Assembly (NCBI GenBank): GCA_910589415.1
Contig: OU342636.1
Coordinates: forward strand, 7,236,437 to 7,300,436
From: Malachius bipustulatus
Taxonomy: Eukaryota; Arthropoda; Insecta; Coleoptera; Melyridae
Length of the DNA: 64,000 bases
Reading direction: 5' to 3'
The notes under the pieces were generated by a model. The model saw only the letters and a program-made list of their open reading frames with translations, was not told the origin of the DNA and did no database searches. The stretch's first letter is position 1. Each line of letters starts with the position of its first letter. This document shows, piece by piece, positions 46,801 through 58,800 of this stretch. Both the position numbers and the translations under genes were made by a program.

Positions 46801-49800
46801 GGTGGGGGCAAGTAATTTTTTTTAAATGGGAACCCCCAGTTTTTATGGCGTACGTCGATTGAGTTGACAAAAACGTGAAACTTTTGTTTGAAACTTTTTT
46901 TTTAGCGAAAACCTGTCAAGTTATCGAGATGTCAAAATTGACATTTTTAATTTTTATCATTGAGTCTTGTTAAAAACATCAATCACTCCAGTGCACAGTA
47001 ATTTTTAGATCGCATTTAGTGTGTTCTTCATTATTAACTCAAGTGTCAACCTTGAATTTGGAAAGTTCTGTGAAACCGTTCATCGTTTCTGAAGCCATAA
47101 TGGCAGACTATCCGCCGCAGGAGATAATAGACATTATTATTTCGTACGGTGCAGTTGGCGAAAACGCGCGGGCAGCCGCAATTCATTATGCCAACAGATT
47201 TCCTTTACGGCGTCATCCCAATCATGTCACCATTCTCGCTTTACTGCAGCGCAGTCGAGGTGGGTTTCTCCACCGACAAAGAAGAAAAAGGCGGTATGTG
47301 ATGATCCAGATGATCCAGAAATACTGACATGACTGTCCTGGGGATGGTATTTATGAACCCCCACATCAGTCAACGCAGGATTTGTCGTTTGCTGAATACG
47401 ACGTATGGGATGGTCAATCAAATTTTGAAGGCTACTCACTTCCACGCTTATCACATCTATCACATCTCTTTGCATCAGGCATTGACCGAAATTGACGCTG
47501 AAGCAAGAGTCAGATTTTGTAGATGGGCGCAAGAATAAATTGTTCAGGATAGACAATTATTCTTCAATCGCGTGATGTTCAGTGATGAAGCTACCTTTAA
47601 GAACGATAAGACAATAAATCGGCATAATTCTCATTATTATTCTCGGATGCAGCCGCATTATGTTCGTGAGATTGATTATCAACACCGTTGGAGTATCAAT
47701 GTCTGGTGTGGCATAGTGAATGGTCAGCTGATCGGTCCGCATTTTTTTGAGGGTATTTTTTTTCATTCAATATCAGCGATATCTCATTCTTACAGTCAAG
47801 TTTCTTCCCGTTCTGCTACCCGCAAATTTAAAATTTGTTTAAGTTTCGCAAATTCTACAATTTCTTTCTCAGGTATAATAGATGGCCCGACGTATCTACG
47901 ATTCTTGCAACAATATTTTCCGGTGCTGTTGGGGGATGTCGATTTGGACACACGTAGACAAATGTGGTTCCAGCAAGATGGTGCCCCGTCACATTATGCT
48001 GTTGCCGTAAGGAACTATCTGGAAGCTAGATTCCCAGGTCGGTTGATCGGAAGAGGATGTGGCATTCCTTGGCCAGCAAAGAGCCCGGATTTAACATCCC
48101 CTGATTTTTTCTTATGGGGGTATTTGAAAGGGGTTGTTTATGAGAGAGACCCAACAACACGGGAAGATATGAGGCAACGAATTATCGAGGCGTGCCAAAA
48201 CATTCCGATCCAATTTCTCCAGCAAACTGTTCACAGCTTTGAAAACAGGGTTGCGGTGTGCATTGAACATGGTGGGCATACATTTGAACAGTTTCTGTAA
48301 AAATATTTCTGAATAAATAATTTAGAAAATCTCAATTTTGACAGCCCGATGATTTGACAGGTTTTGGTTTAAAAAAAAGTTTCAAACAAAAGTTTCACGT
48401 TTTTGTCAACTCAATAGCTAGGAATAGACGAAGCGATTTGCTTGCCGATTTGATCGCCACGAGCAAATTCGGCGGATTTGCTCGTGGCGAGCAGCGTGGA
48501 CAGATTTTTCAAGTCACACCATAAACGTCCACGCTAATCGTACGAATTATCTGTCGGAGTGGCTCATCACATGCAAATGTGTACGTTTATGGGGAAACTA
48601 CACGATTTATCGGTCGGATTTGCGTGGCTCGTGATCTGTAGAAAATTTCAAGAGGTCGCGAGCCATGCCTAAAATCCTTTTTTAACGCTTATACCTAGTT
48701 GTTGTTAGTGAAAATTATTTTTACGCGGTATTTTTGGCCAATTAATATTTGATAATAATGTCAAAGTATAATAATAATAACAAAAAGGGAAAACGAGCTG
48801 CTGTGAGCGTATCGCGTATCGCGCTAGTCTGGCAGAAAAGTCTGTTCGTTTATGGCAGAAAATACTGTCAAGCCGTGCCAGAGGCGTCTACGGTTCTGGC
48901 ATGGCTCTTGGCATGGCGCGCTGAATTACCACAGACGAAGAGATTTATCTTCCGGGTTTGCTCGTGGCGATCAAATCGGCCAGCAAATCGCTTCGTCTAT
49001 TCCTAGCTATTCGACGTACACCATAAAAACTGGGGGTTCTTTTTTTAAAAAATTTACTTGCTCCCACCTCCCGCGAGGGGTGGGGGAGAGGGGGGATGAT
49101 TGTGCCCCCAAACTACGTCCCCCTAACAACCATACAACTTTTTTTGAAAACTTTTTTTTCAATAACCCCACAATTCCGAAATATTTCCCTGGTCAGATTA
49201 AAATGGATCACCCTGTATATAATACCACAACCGTGAAACTTCCTACAACTCTTTTTACTTAGGATCAAATATCTGAATACAAAATTTGATGAAATCACTC
49301 AAACCGTGAAATGTAGAGATTGTAATTTATAGATTGTAATAGAGATTGACCCAAAATCTGTGAAAATGCGCGATTTCAAATGACAAAGAGAAACCGCGAA
49401 AGCAATAAAAAAACTAGTGGACTATTGTATAGTTGAAATGATTCAAGGAAATGCGATAAGTTTAGTGGTTGGATTAATAATTCACACGTGAAAATGAAAA
49501 AATGTATCAATGTACAAATGAAAAATGAAAAACTGTCTGACTTCGATCTTGCGTTTTGGCGGTTATTATTCACCTTGGCTACTCATTTCAAACTTCTTTA
49601 TAAGGGTTTATGAACCTCAAATATAATTTAAAGTGAATAAAAGCAACAGAGATTTATTGCACGGATTTACCTTAATTAGGATTCTTTAATCGGTAGCCAT
49701 GCCGGGCGGTTCGTCTTCTGATCCGCCGGATAATATAAGTGCCGATTCTGTGCTAAATTGACTGGTTCAGGTGATATAAAGTGTACTGGTATACAATGTG

Positions 49801-52800
49801 AGACTATTATACATGTAAAGTGCCTAGATGCAATTGCGCGAGTAGTGGATATCAATAGAAATCATTTTAAAGTGTTGTTAATGCAGTGGCAAACTGCCGA
49901 ATAAGAAGATGTCTGGCGAGCCATCGATCACATCATCTAGTCGTTCCGATGTGGATTATCAACTGCTCGAGAAAGAAATTGTATGCCTAACTAGAGAAAA
50001 GGATCTTCTAAATAAGTATGTAAGGGAGCTGGAATTTTTAAATAATATTTTAAAGTCCCAGACGGATAAATCTACAAAGCCATTATCGCTATCAATGCCA
50101 GCCGACTTTTTGTCCTCTATTGATAAGGCTAACTGTCCAGCAAAAACTTACTCTTCAGTGACTAAACTTAACAAGGAATCCCATGTCTTACTTGTAAGGT
50201 CAACGAACCAAGGTATAAGCAGTGAAGATGTAGAGAAAGAGGTAAAATCAAAAATTAGTCCACATTCTGCAAATGCGACTGTTTTAGGAACCAAAAAGGT
50301 TAAGAATGGTTTTATTATTCCCGATAGAAAATCCCTGGATAAATTAATAGGCGCCATTAGTAAGGAAGTATAGGTGACTCATACAACGTCACCGTTCCTA
50401 AAAAAATTAATCCTCGTGTTATGATTCATAATGTCGATTGCAAATTTTTTGAAGATCCTGACGTGGTAAAGAATCTTATCGTTGGAAACAACTTAAACTG
50501 CTTCGTTAATGATATAAAGATTGTTACTAAAATGAAATACAAAAATGGTCTTAATGTTGTCCTGGAGACCACTCCAGTTATCTTCAGGGATATTATTGGC
50601 AGAGGTTTTCTTTACATTGGGTGGTCAAGATGTTACGTGAAGGAGCACTTCAGCCTGGTTAAGTGCTTCAAATGCTGGAAGATTGGGCATCACAGGAAAG
50701 ATTGCGGTGCCGAACTAGAAGTTTGTCCCAACTGCTCAGCACCTCATGGAAAAAAAAGTTGCCAATCTCTAAAGTTGTCCTGTGCGAACTGTTTGGCTAT
50801 GAATTCCCGGCTTGGAACTAAATATTGTGTTGGTCATAGTGCAACTAGCCCTGAATGTAACTTTTACAAGAGCCAGATCGATAGGTTGAGATCCAGAATT
50901 CAGTATGCAGAGTAAGAAAAATAAACTGTTGAAATTGGCACATTTTAATGTATGTTCTCTCTTTTCGAAAGTTAACCAACTGTCTGATTTAGTAGTCAAT
51001 TCTCAGTTGGACATTGTATCTTTGACCGAAACATGGCTAAATAAGTATATTGACGATTTAAGTATTCATATTCCCGGTTATAAAATAATTAGAAATGATC
51101 ATAGAGATCGAGTAGGTGGTGGTGTGGGACTTTATGTGCTGGATTCTGTGGCCTGCGAAGTGGTTTTGGGTGGCTTCGTGCCGGTCCAGGGTGTTGAGCA
51201 CCTTTGTGCTTGGTGACTTTGGGTGTCGGTAAGAGCGTTGTCTTATGGAGTGTTGTTTATTACGCGAAATTATTAAACAATAGAATCCAAGGAAGATAAC
51301 ATAAGCCTCCGCTGATACGCTGGATGGTGAAAAACTCGAGGCTGTAAAGCGAGTTCCCCGATGGCAAACAGGGAGAAACGCACAGAAGTCGAGTGAGAGA
51401 AGATCCTCACGTGCGAGTGTCGCGGTTTGGACTCCCGGAATAATGGAGTAACGTCCACCTGTTACCTAGTTATCTTATCTAAATTTGTTATCTCAATATC
51501 TACCTATGCTTGCGTCTAATGTCTTTTTAAAGAAGTGGCGAAGCACCTGCGTGTTCTTCGCGAAATAATAAACTTTATATCTTGTCGTTCTCGTCAGTAT
51601 TACGCTTCTAAATGAACTAACTGGCCTTTGTTACTTTTCAACGCGATTATCTATGATATCTATAATATCTGCAACAAATCAAGCCCGATTCCTACTACAT
51701 AATGCAAGAAACGGTTAAGGCACATGCAAGGCGGCACGGACTCGGCACGGGCAAAAACTTAATCAAGCATTCAAACTGTAAGGAGTAGTAGGACTAATAG
51801 ATGACTAAAACAAATTCTTTAAGTATTAATTTTTATTTAATTTTCATCCGCGTCGACGTGTCTGAAATAAAAGCGACAAACCGGCAATGTATACGGGACA
51901 GATTGATAAGATTTTTTTCAAAGAACTCTTTATTTAAAGGCTTCAATTTCGATCGATCAATTTCGCTCGATGAATTTAAAAATCGATGGAATTAATTGAG
52001 TTCCAAGAGGAGTATCCTGGTGTGCGGTAGCTGTCCAAAATTTCAGAGAAGCGGTTTTTCGATACACTTTAAATTTTCAGGGGACAGGAAGTGTTGTGAA
52101 AACAGGAAGTGGCAGACCAAAGAGACGTACTGAGAGAAGACGGAAATCTCTCGCAATGTTATGCAAAACGATCCTCACACATCAGTTCGTCATCTAGCCA
52201 AGCAAATTGATATTTCTGTGGGAACCTGTCATAAGCTACTTTGGAAAGATGCTCACTTGTTTCCTTATCAAGTGACGGTGGTGCAAGAGTTGTTACCTCA
52301 TGATTTGGCAAAATTGAGATGCAGGCGAGCAAAAGTTCACCGAGATAAATGATACACTCGAACTTTTACAAAGTGCGCTTCGTAGAGTGGGAAAGCATAT
52401 ATTGAAATGTGTCCAGGAGGGTGGAGGACACTTCGCTCACCTCCTAAATTGACTTTATTTATCTGTTTTATGAGAAATGTCAATAAAATGAGTGACTATT
52501 TTAATAAAGTTCTTGAATGTTTTGACAACCGACATAACCTAACAAAATCAAGACCTGTCAGTTGTAAAGAGTGGATAAAGCGAAAACAAACCTCCTTGTG
52601 TCAGGTCCTACTCCATAACGGATTCGTTTTTGAACGCCTATATCTCCTACCTCTAATGTTAATATAGGTGACTGAAAATTAAAGCACAAAGGAAAATTGC
52701 TATCGATAGAACGTGACAAAAAAAAAACTTTCAAAACTGCAAGTAGTCAATGAAGGTGCATTGAATATATTTGGCGATTTCGGATATTGTAACACCATCA

Positions 52801-55800
52801 TCTAGTGATGAGTAGACGAACTATTTGGGAGTTTCCTGAATCGCTTTATCAATGTGCCCCCAGTCTGCCCCCACTCCCCTACATGCTCGACAAAAAATAC
52901 TGTTTTGAAGAATACCTACCGGCCAAGCGACTTGACGAGGCGGTGCCTGTCTATTGTGCATGTGAAACGAACTATTTAACCCCTAGAGGGGAAAAATAGT
53001 CGTTGAGAGCATGAGACCGAAAAAAAACAAGGGTCGTAGGTTGAGTCGCTAGTCTAGGAGGGCCAACAATAACCAGCAGGTCAGCAGAACAACAGGTACT
53101 CTTTATTGAAAAATATAAAATCTATCACAGCTATTAATATGACACTCTTGAGCACGGTTAACAATTTAAAAAAACAGAGCGTGCGGTTTAGCAGAATGAA
53201 TTGGTCGGATGCTAGTAGTTCACAAGGCACTTAGCTTCGTATGGCTCTTCAGTACGAGGATGACGATTGTTAGGTCAGGAGCCCTTCGGAGCGAGCTACA
53301 AGTCTAGCTGGAAGTAGACTGGATTTTCATGCTTGGCTCCGGAACTTGCTTCGGTTCGAAAGGTGGACTCGGTAGCAAAGAAAATCTGCCTTGGTACGGA
53401 CAATCTGCTTGGCACGGCAGTTGCCTCCGGGAATAAGATGGCCTCCAGGAAAAAGATTTCCTCCAAGAAAAAATTGCCTCCAGGGAAAAAGCTGTAATTT
53501 CATTGGTATCAGAAACACTCTTGCATTAATGAACGGTCCGATCGAGTCTGCTTGCCAAGGGTACATAAAATGATGTCCCGTCCTCAAGATAGGTTGAGAT
53601 CAAAAATGTGATCGGCGAAATTTTACAAGCGGAGCGAAACTCGATCGGATTTAAAAGCTGTACTTAAAATTAGCATACGGTATTAAGAAAATATGATCTG
53701 TATAATTCTAGCACAATTAACAAAATCATTCTACAACACTCACCAAGCCAAAAACGTGAGGAATGGTTATAATAATGAACAGTAAATTCAAGACGCCATT
53801 GTCTATTATTCGCAACAGGTATTTGCGTGGACCTTCCTGAGCGAATCCCAGAAGTGAAAAGAAAGTGAAAACGCGTTCACCTGCGTTCCAGGTTGGAACT
53901 CGACAATCGATGTTGACGAAACTCGAGGCCGCCAGCCGGCCGTGTTGCATTGCACTAAAACCCACCATCACTCACTCACTGCGCGCGCGCGCCGTTGTCT
54001 CCGTGTCGCTGGCATTTAGCCGGTACGTACGAAATGTACGTTACACATGCGCCGTTAATAATCACATTCAAATACATATAATACGAACAACAATTAGTCT
54101 ATTCTGTGCTCGTGCCTTGCGCGTGCATTGCCGTTGCCGTGTCCGTTTCTTGCAGTCTAGTGAGAATGGCCCTTGACTAATTTACTCGGTCAATTAATAC
54201 GAAAGTGTTTTCTCGTTAATAATAACCAAATTAACTTTTGGTGTTAACATAGTTTTTAGCGCAATAAGCCCATGAGGCAGAGGTGCTCTCGGCGATCTTG
54301 TATCAGACGGCCCTCGAAGGGAAAAAACATCGAGATACGCGTAATTTCGATTTCCAACATCCGATAAGTTCGGTTTCCCTTAGGAATTTTAGGATTTGAA
54401 GGGGGTCGAGGCTGGGTAAAGCCCCACCGTTTATCTCGTGTTTATTGCTAAAGGACGCTTATTATCAGCTTTAAATAATTTATGAATGACACCACCTTCT
54501 CAAATTACCGGCTCCAGAGTTTTTCAATCCATTCCCGAGTAAAAGAGAAACAACAAATTACCATCATGTGACTTTGGAAAATTTAAGACATCATGTTAAA
54601 AGACATCAGCCCACTTGTAAATCAATTTTTTTTTACTACTTTTCTGTTTGCTTTTTCGAAGAACTTTTGCAAAAAGGGATGAAATAAGCACCTTGATCAT
54701 CCACTATTGAGGAGAGCCACAATCTAACTTCGAAGTTTCCTGAATAATTGTTCTAAGTAAAATGAAAGAACTGAAATTGAAGTTACAATTTATTTCATGT
54801 TTATAATACAGGGTGTCCAGGTATGAGTGTAAGAGCTACACGTGGCGACCTTCCTTGGACTATTTTGAGTAAAAAATCTTAATACAATAATGCTCTAAAC
54901 CTCTTCACGGTGCCACACGAGGTCATCAAAGTTAGAAATTCTGGGTCACAAATATGCATATTATTGAACTTCTGTTTCATTTTGCAGTTACGGTTAACAT
55001 TTTCAAAGACTTTTGCAAAGTCTTATTTCATTTAATTTTCGTAACAGTGCAATTTTTCAACATTTCCTAATTTTTTTTTTTTAGAAATGTTAAAAAAGTT
55101 AATTTTATTTTTTTTTATTTTATAAAAAAAAAAAATTATACAAGGACACCTTGTATAATTATCTAAATGCCTTTATATTATTTTGTACGAGAGGAGATAG
55201 ATCGATCTAGCTAAATCCCCGTAATAGTCGTGTTAATTTAAATATTCATTATATCTTAGAACTATCCAGTATTATCTACTTAATGTAGACAGCCAATTTT
55301 CACGATCAAGAAATTTCCGAGATTCCAATGGTGAGCATCGAATAGTTAACCATCCTGTATAGGAGATTGCAGAGTTTTAAAATTTGTAAAGAAAAATTAA
55401 AAATTATTTATCGCTAAAAAATTATGTTTAAAAAAAATTACCTATTCCGAAAATCTTCTGCTTTTAAAGAACCCACCCACAAGAATTTATTCTTTGACAG
55501 CGACTTATCATAAAGAACGGACTTTATACATGCTTTGGTGTGCTGGTACTCTTATTGAGGTAACAATAAATCTTCATAGTATGCCAGAGTGACCGAATAT
55601 AAACCAATAGTAAATAGCGAACCAATAGTAAAAAGTGGATCGAAAACCCGAAAATATTGTTAAATTTTACAGGGTCATTGTATTTTATCAAATACCTTAA
55701 GGTAGGTATTTGTTTTTTACGAGTCTACTTACGTGAGACTCTGAATATGTCACACCAATTCGCGTATGTCAAATACGCCGATATTGATCATTGCTTGTAG

Positions 55801-58800
55801 TTTCTGCAATAGAAACTCAAGAGCAGCTACGAGAAAAAATCAGAGCAAATTCCATAATCGAAGAACACTAGACCTTTTAACATTCGCGACCGTTTTGCAA
55901 TTATCTCGCAACCACGACAAATTTTCAACATCAAAATATCGTAGGGATGGAGGAAGGAAAGAAACCCAAGCACAAGTGGACGAAGAATTGGATAGGTAAG
56001 CACTGGGTATTTCTCAGTCAAGAGTTTTGTGAATTTTTTAAAAGTGGAAAAAATTCCCCCCTTTCGTCTACAAAGCGTCCATAGCCTTGAACCATTCTAT
56101 ATATTATAATAGTTCCGCTTTCTGCTGTTGGACTTTGGGTCACCCAAGAACAGTAAATATTTTTTTACCAATAAAGCATGATTCGTACTGGAACTAAAAG
56201 AAATTATTGGAAACTAAATTGATACCAGACTAACTCACACATGCAGACTTGATTTTAGAAGAAATTCACTAATCTACACATTTTGTAGCTGACATTCTTT
56301 TCTCATTTAATAAAGTCCTGGAGTCTAGCACAGGAATTTTTCTATCACACAAGACCTTCTCTCAAAGTTTTATCCTACAAAGACAAGTTAAAAAATATTA
56401 TTAACTGATTCAAAGGATCAATACATAATATTGTCTGGTCGACAATAATTATCACTTTTAACTCAAATTAAAGAAAGTGTGGTAAAATCGCAGGATCGCC
56501 ATGTGATAAACAGACAGGATCGCCATGTGATAAACAAAACTTGTGATAATCTGGTATTGTTAGGGTTGTTATTGAGTAGCAGGATAATTAAAGGAGATTG
56601 GGTTTTCCATTGATTTATTGGTTAACACTTAAACACTACATAACGTCGGTTGTCTATATCTAATAATTCTAACTAATAATAATCGTAACTCATAATGATC
56701 TGATTTGTAATTGATTATTCGGATAGAGTGTCCATCTATTATATGGCTGGGTAAATGCCAACGCATTTGTTCCGTCCTCATTTCCCGTTCCTACACCCGC
56801 CTGTGGTCCGGACGGCAGAGTGCACTACGACGCATCGATACTCGCCCCGCACCCCTGAAGGAAGAACCTACAGGTGAAGACTCAAGATTAAGACTTCGAG
56901 ACGGTCGCACGCAAAAATATCGCTGCGCGCTCCGCTATATTCGCACGCTCGCTGTTGTCATCCAATTGTAAGTACCCGCTTGTTTTTCCTAATTACTTCT
57001 TATCCTTATCAATATATAATTCTTTTACCCGCATTTATCGCTACACCGCCACTAGTCATTAATCCGCGTTTATTGGGAATTACAGGAACTAAAGCTGTTT
57101 TCTGTACCCTACCGCCGGCGTCTTAGACAGGTCGTAAAAATATAATTGCGTCTGTGATAAGAACCCCAAACATTGGTCCTTCGAGCCGGATATAAGTCAT
57201 TAATTGAAATCAGATCAATTAATCACATTTAAAAAAAAATCATTCGCATTTCACTTTGTCGAAATTTCAATGCAATAAGTTACTTTGCATTGATTATTTA
57301 CTTTCCGCACTTGTTATTCGCAAAAATAAGCTATAGATACTTGTTTTTCATTTTTTCGAAGTCACGAAGTTATTAATTAAATAACTTCATCGCGAAATTA
57401 CAGCATTTGTTAACTTGCTACAAATTTGTAAATTTCATCATTCTTTAATTGTAATTGTGTTTAGAATATTGCATTCTAGAAAATAATTACCGCATGTAAT
57501 AACTATTCGATCGCTCTTAATTAATTAGGTACCTATACGTATTGCTGAAAAATATTTGGTGAATATTTTGTACCCACACCCCTTGCTTGAAAAGTGTAGT
57601 CTGCCTTGGGGTAATAAAAACCCGTCCTCGTCTCACCTCACACCACTACGTTTTATTCTCTCTCGCTACTGTGTTTGCACCTTGCACGTGCAGGCAACTT
57701 TTAACAATTTTACTAATCCCGGTCTCCGGAAATATTACGTCGAGGTGGTATACTGGTTTGGAAATTATTGATTATTTTCAAGCTGAGTTGGTGTTGGTGT
57801 CGGTAGGTATATACTTATATACCTATAAGTTCAGAGAAGAATAATTCTATTATTCACGCATCATCCTTCTTTACTCGCATTTTCAATTGAGAAAATTTAA
57901 CTTTTATTAATTCGCTAATTCGCTATGTCTCTCACAATGGAAAAGGCTTTGTCTACCGGCAAAATTATGTTGTCTAGGCTACAGTCGATTTTAGATTTAG
58001 GTTCGAATGCAGGTACATCTGTTGTCGAAAAATTTAAATTTCTCGCAGCTTTAGACTCAGCAGAAAGTCTATACAGGGGGTTTCATTTAGTCATTACAGA
58101 CACGCTAGTTGATGAAACATCAGATCAGTGGAAATTGTTCTGCGATCAAATCGCTCAAATTGATGGGGTATATTTTGGAATTAAAGGTATTCAGTTACGT
58201 CTATCGCAATCAGAACCTAAGGTTAAAGATTCTGACTCCTTGGTTGGGAAACCTGACGCTGTCTTGCCAGATGGGCGAGGTTCGAATGGGTCGCTAGAGT
58301 CAGTGGGTGGAACTCGATGCAATGTGCGTCTTCCTAAAATTGATCTTCCCCGTTTTGATGGAGACCTTAAATTATGGCATTCTTTCTATGACATTTTTAA
58401 CTCGCTTATCCATAATAATTCCGATTTATCCTCAATAGATAAATTCCAATATCTAATTTCTACGCTGTCAAAGGAACCTCTGGATCTCGTTCGTCACTTG
58501 CCTTTAACCGAAGAAAATTATGTCATCGCTTATCGTACTTTGATTGATCGCTATCAGAATGACAGAATCTTAGCTACCTATTATTGGAATGCTATTGCTA
58601 ATGCGCCCAAGTGTCGTCCAGACTCAACGCACTCCATGAGAGATCTTCTCAATTCTTTTACCGAGAATACCGCCGCGCTCCAGAAATTCCCGCAAGTTGA
58701 TTTGTGGAATTTCACTATGCTAAATTGGCTTCTTCAGAAGACCGATGACTCGACTCGCAAGCGATTTGAATTGAAATTCGCGCAAGAAGACTTCCCTCTT

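Larger units (their letters stand above)
46652..49220 (+). mobile_element. Mariner-type element (DUF4817 family)
   Basis: Long inverted repeats of about 290 bases begin TACAGGGTGATCCATTTTAA at the left and, inverted, at 49217. They share GGGGGACGTAGTTTGGGGGC, CCCCTCTC and CCTCGCGGGAGGTGGGGG blocks. The right repeat is interrupted by another element at 48417-49007. TA can be read as target duplication, but AATACCACA also occurs at both sides (46643-46651, 49221-49229). Confidence 0.85.

Noticed and set aside
47227..47556. Minus-strand frame of about 110 codons
   Set aside because: It lies antisense to the mariner transposase, whose plus-strand frame has clear family motifs.
55827..56021. Short hypothetical frames around 55.8-56.0 kb on both strands
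   Set aside because: No motif, no splice context and intronic position.
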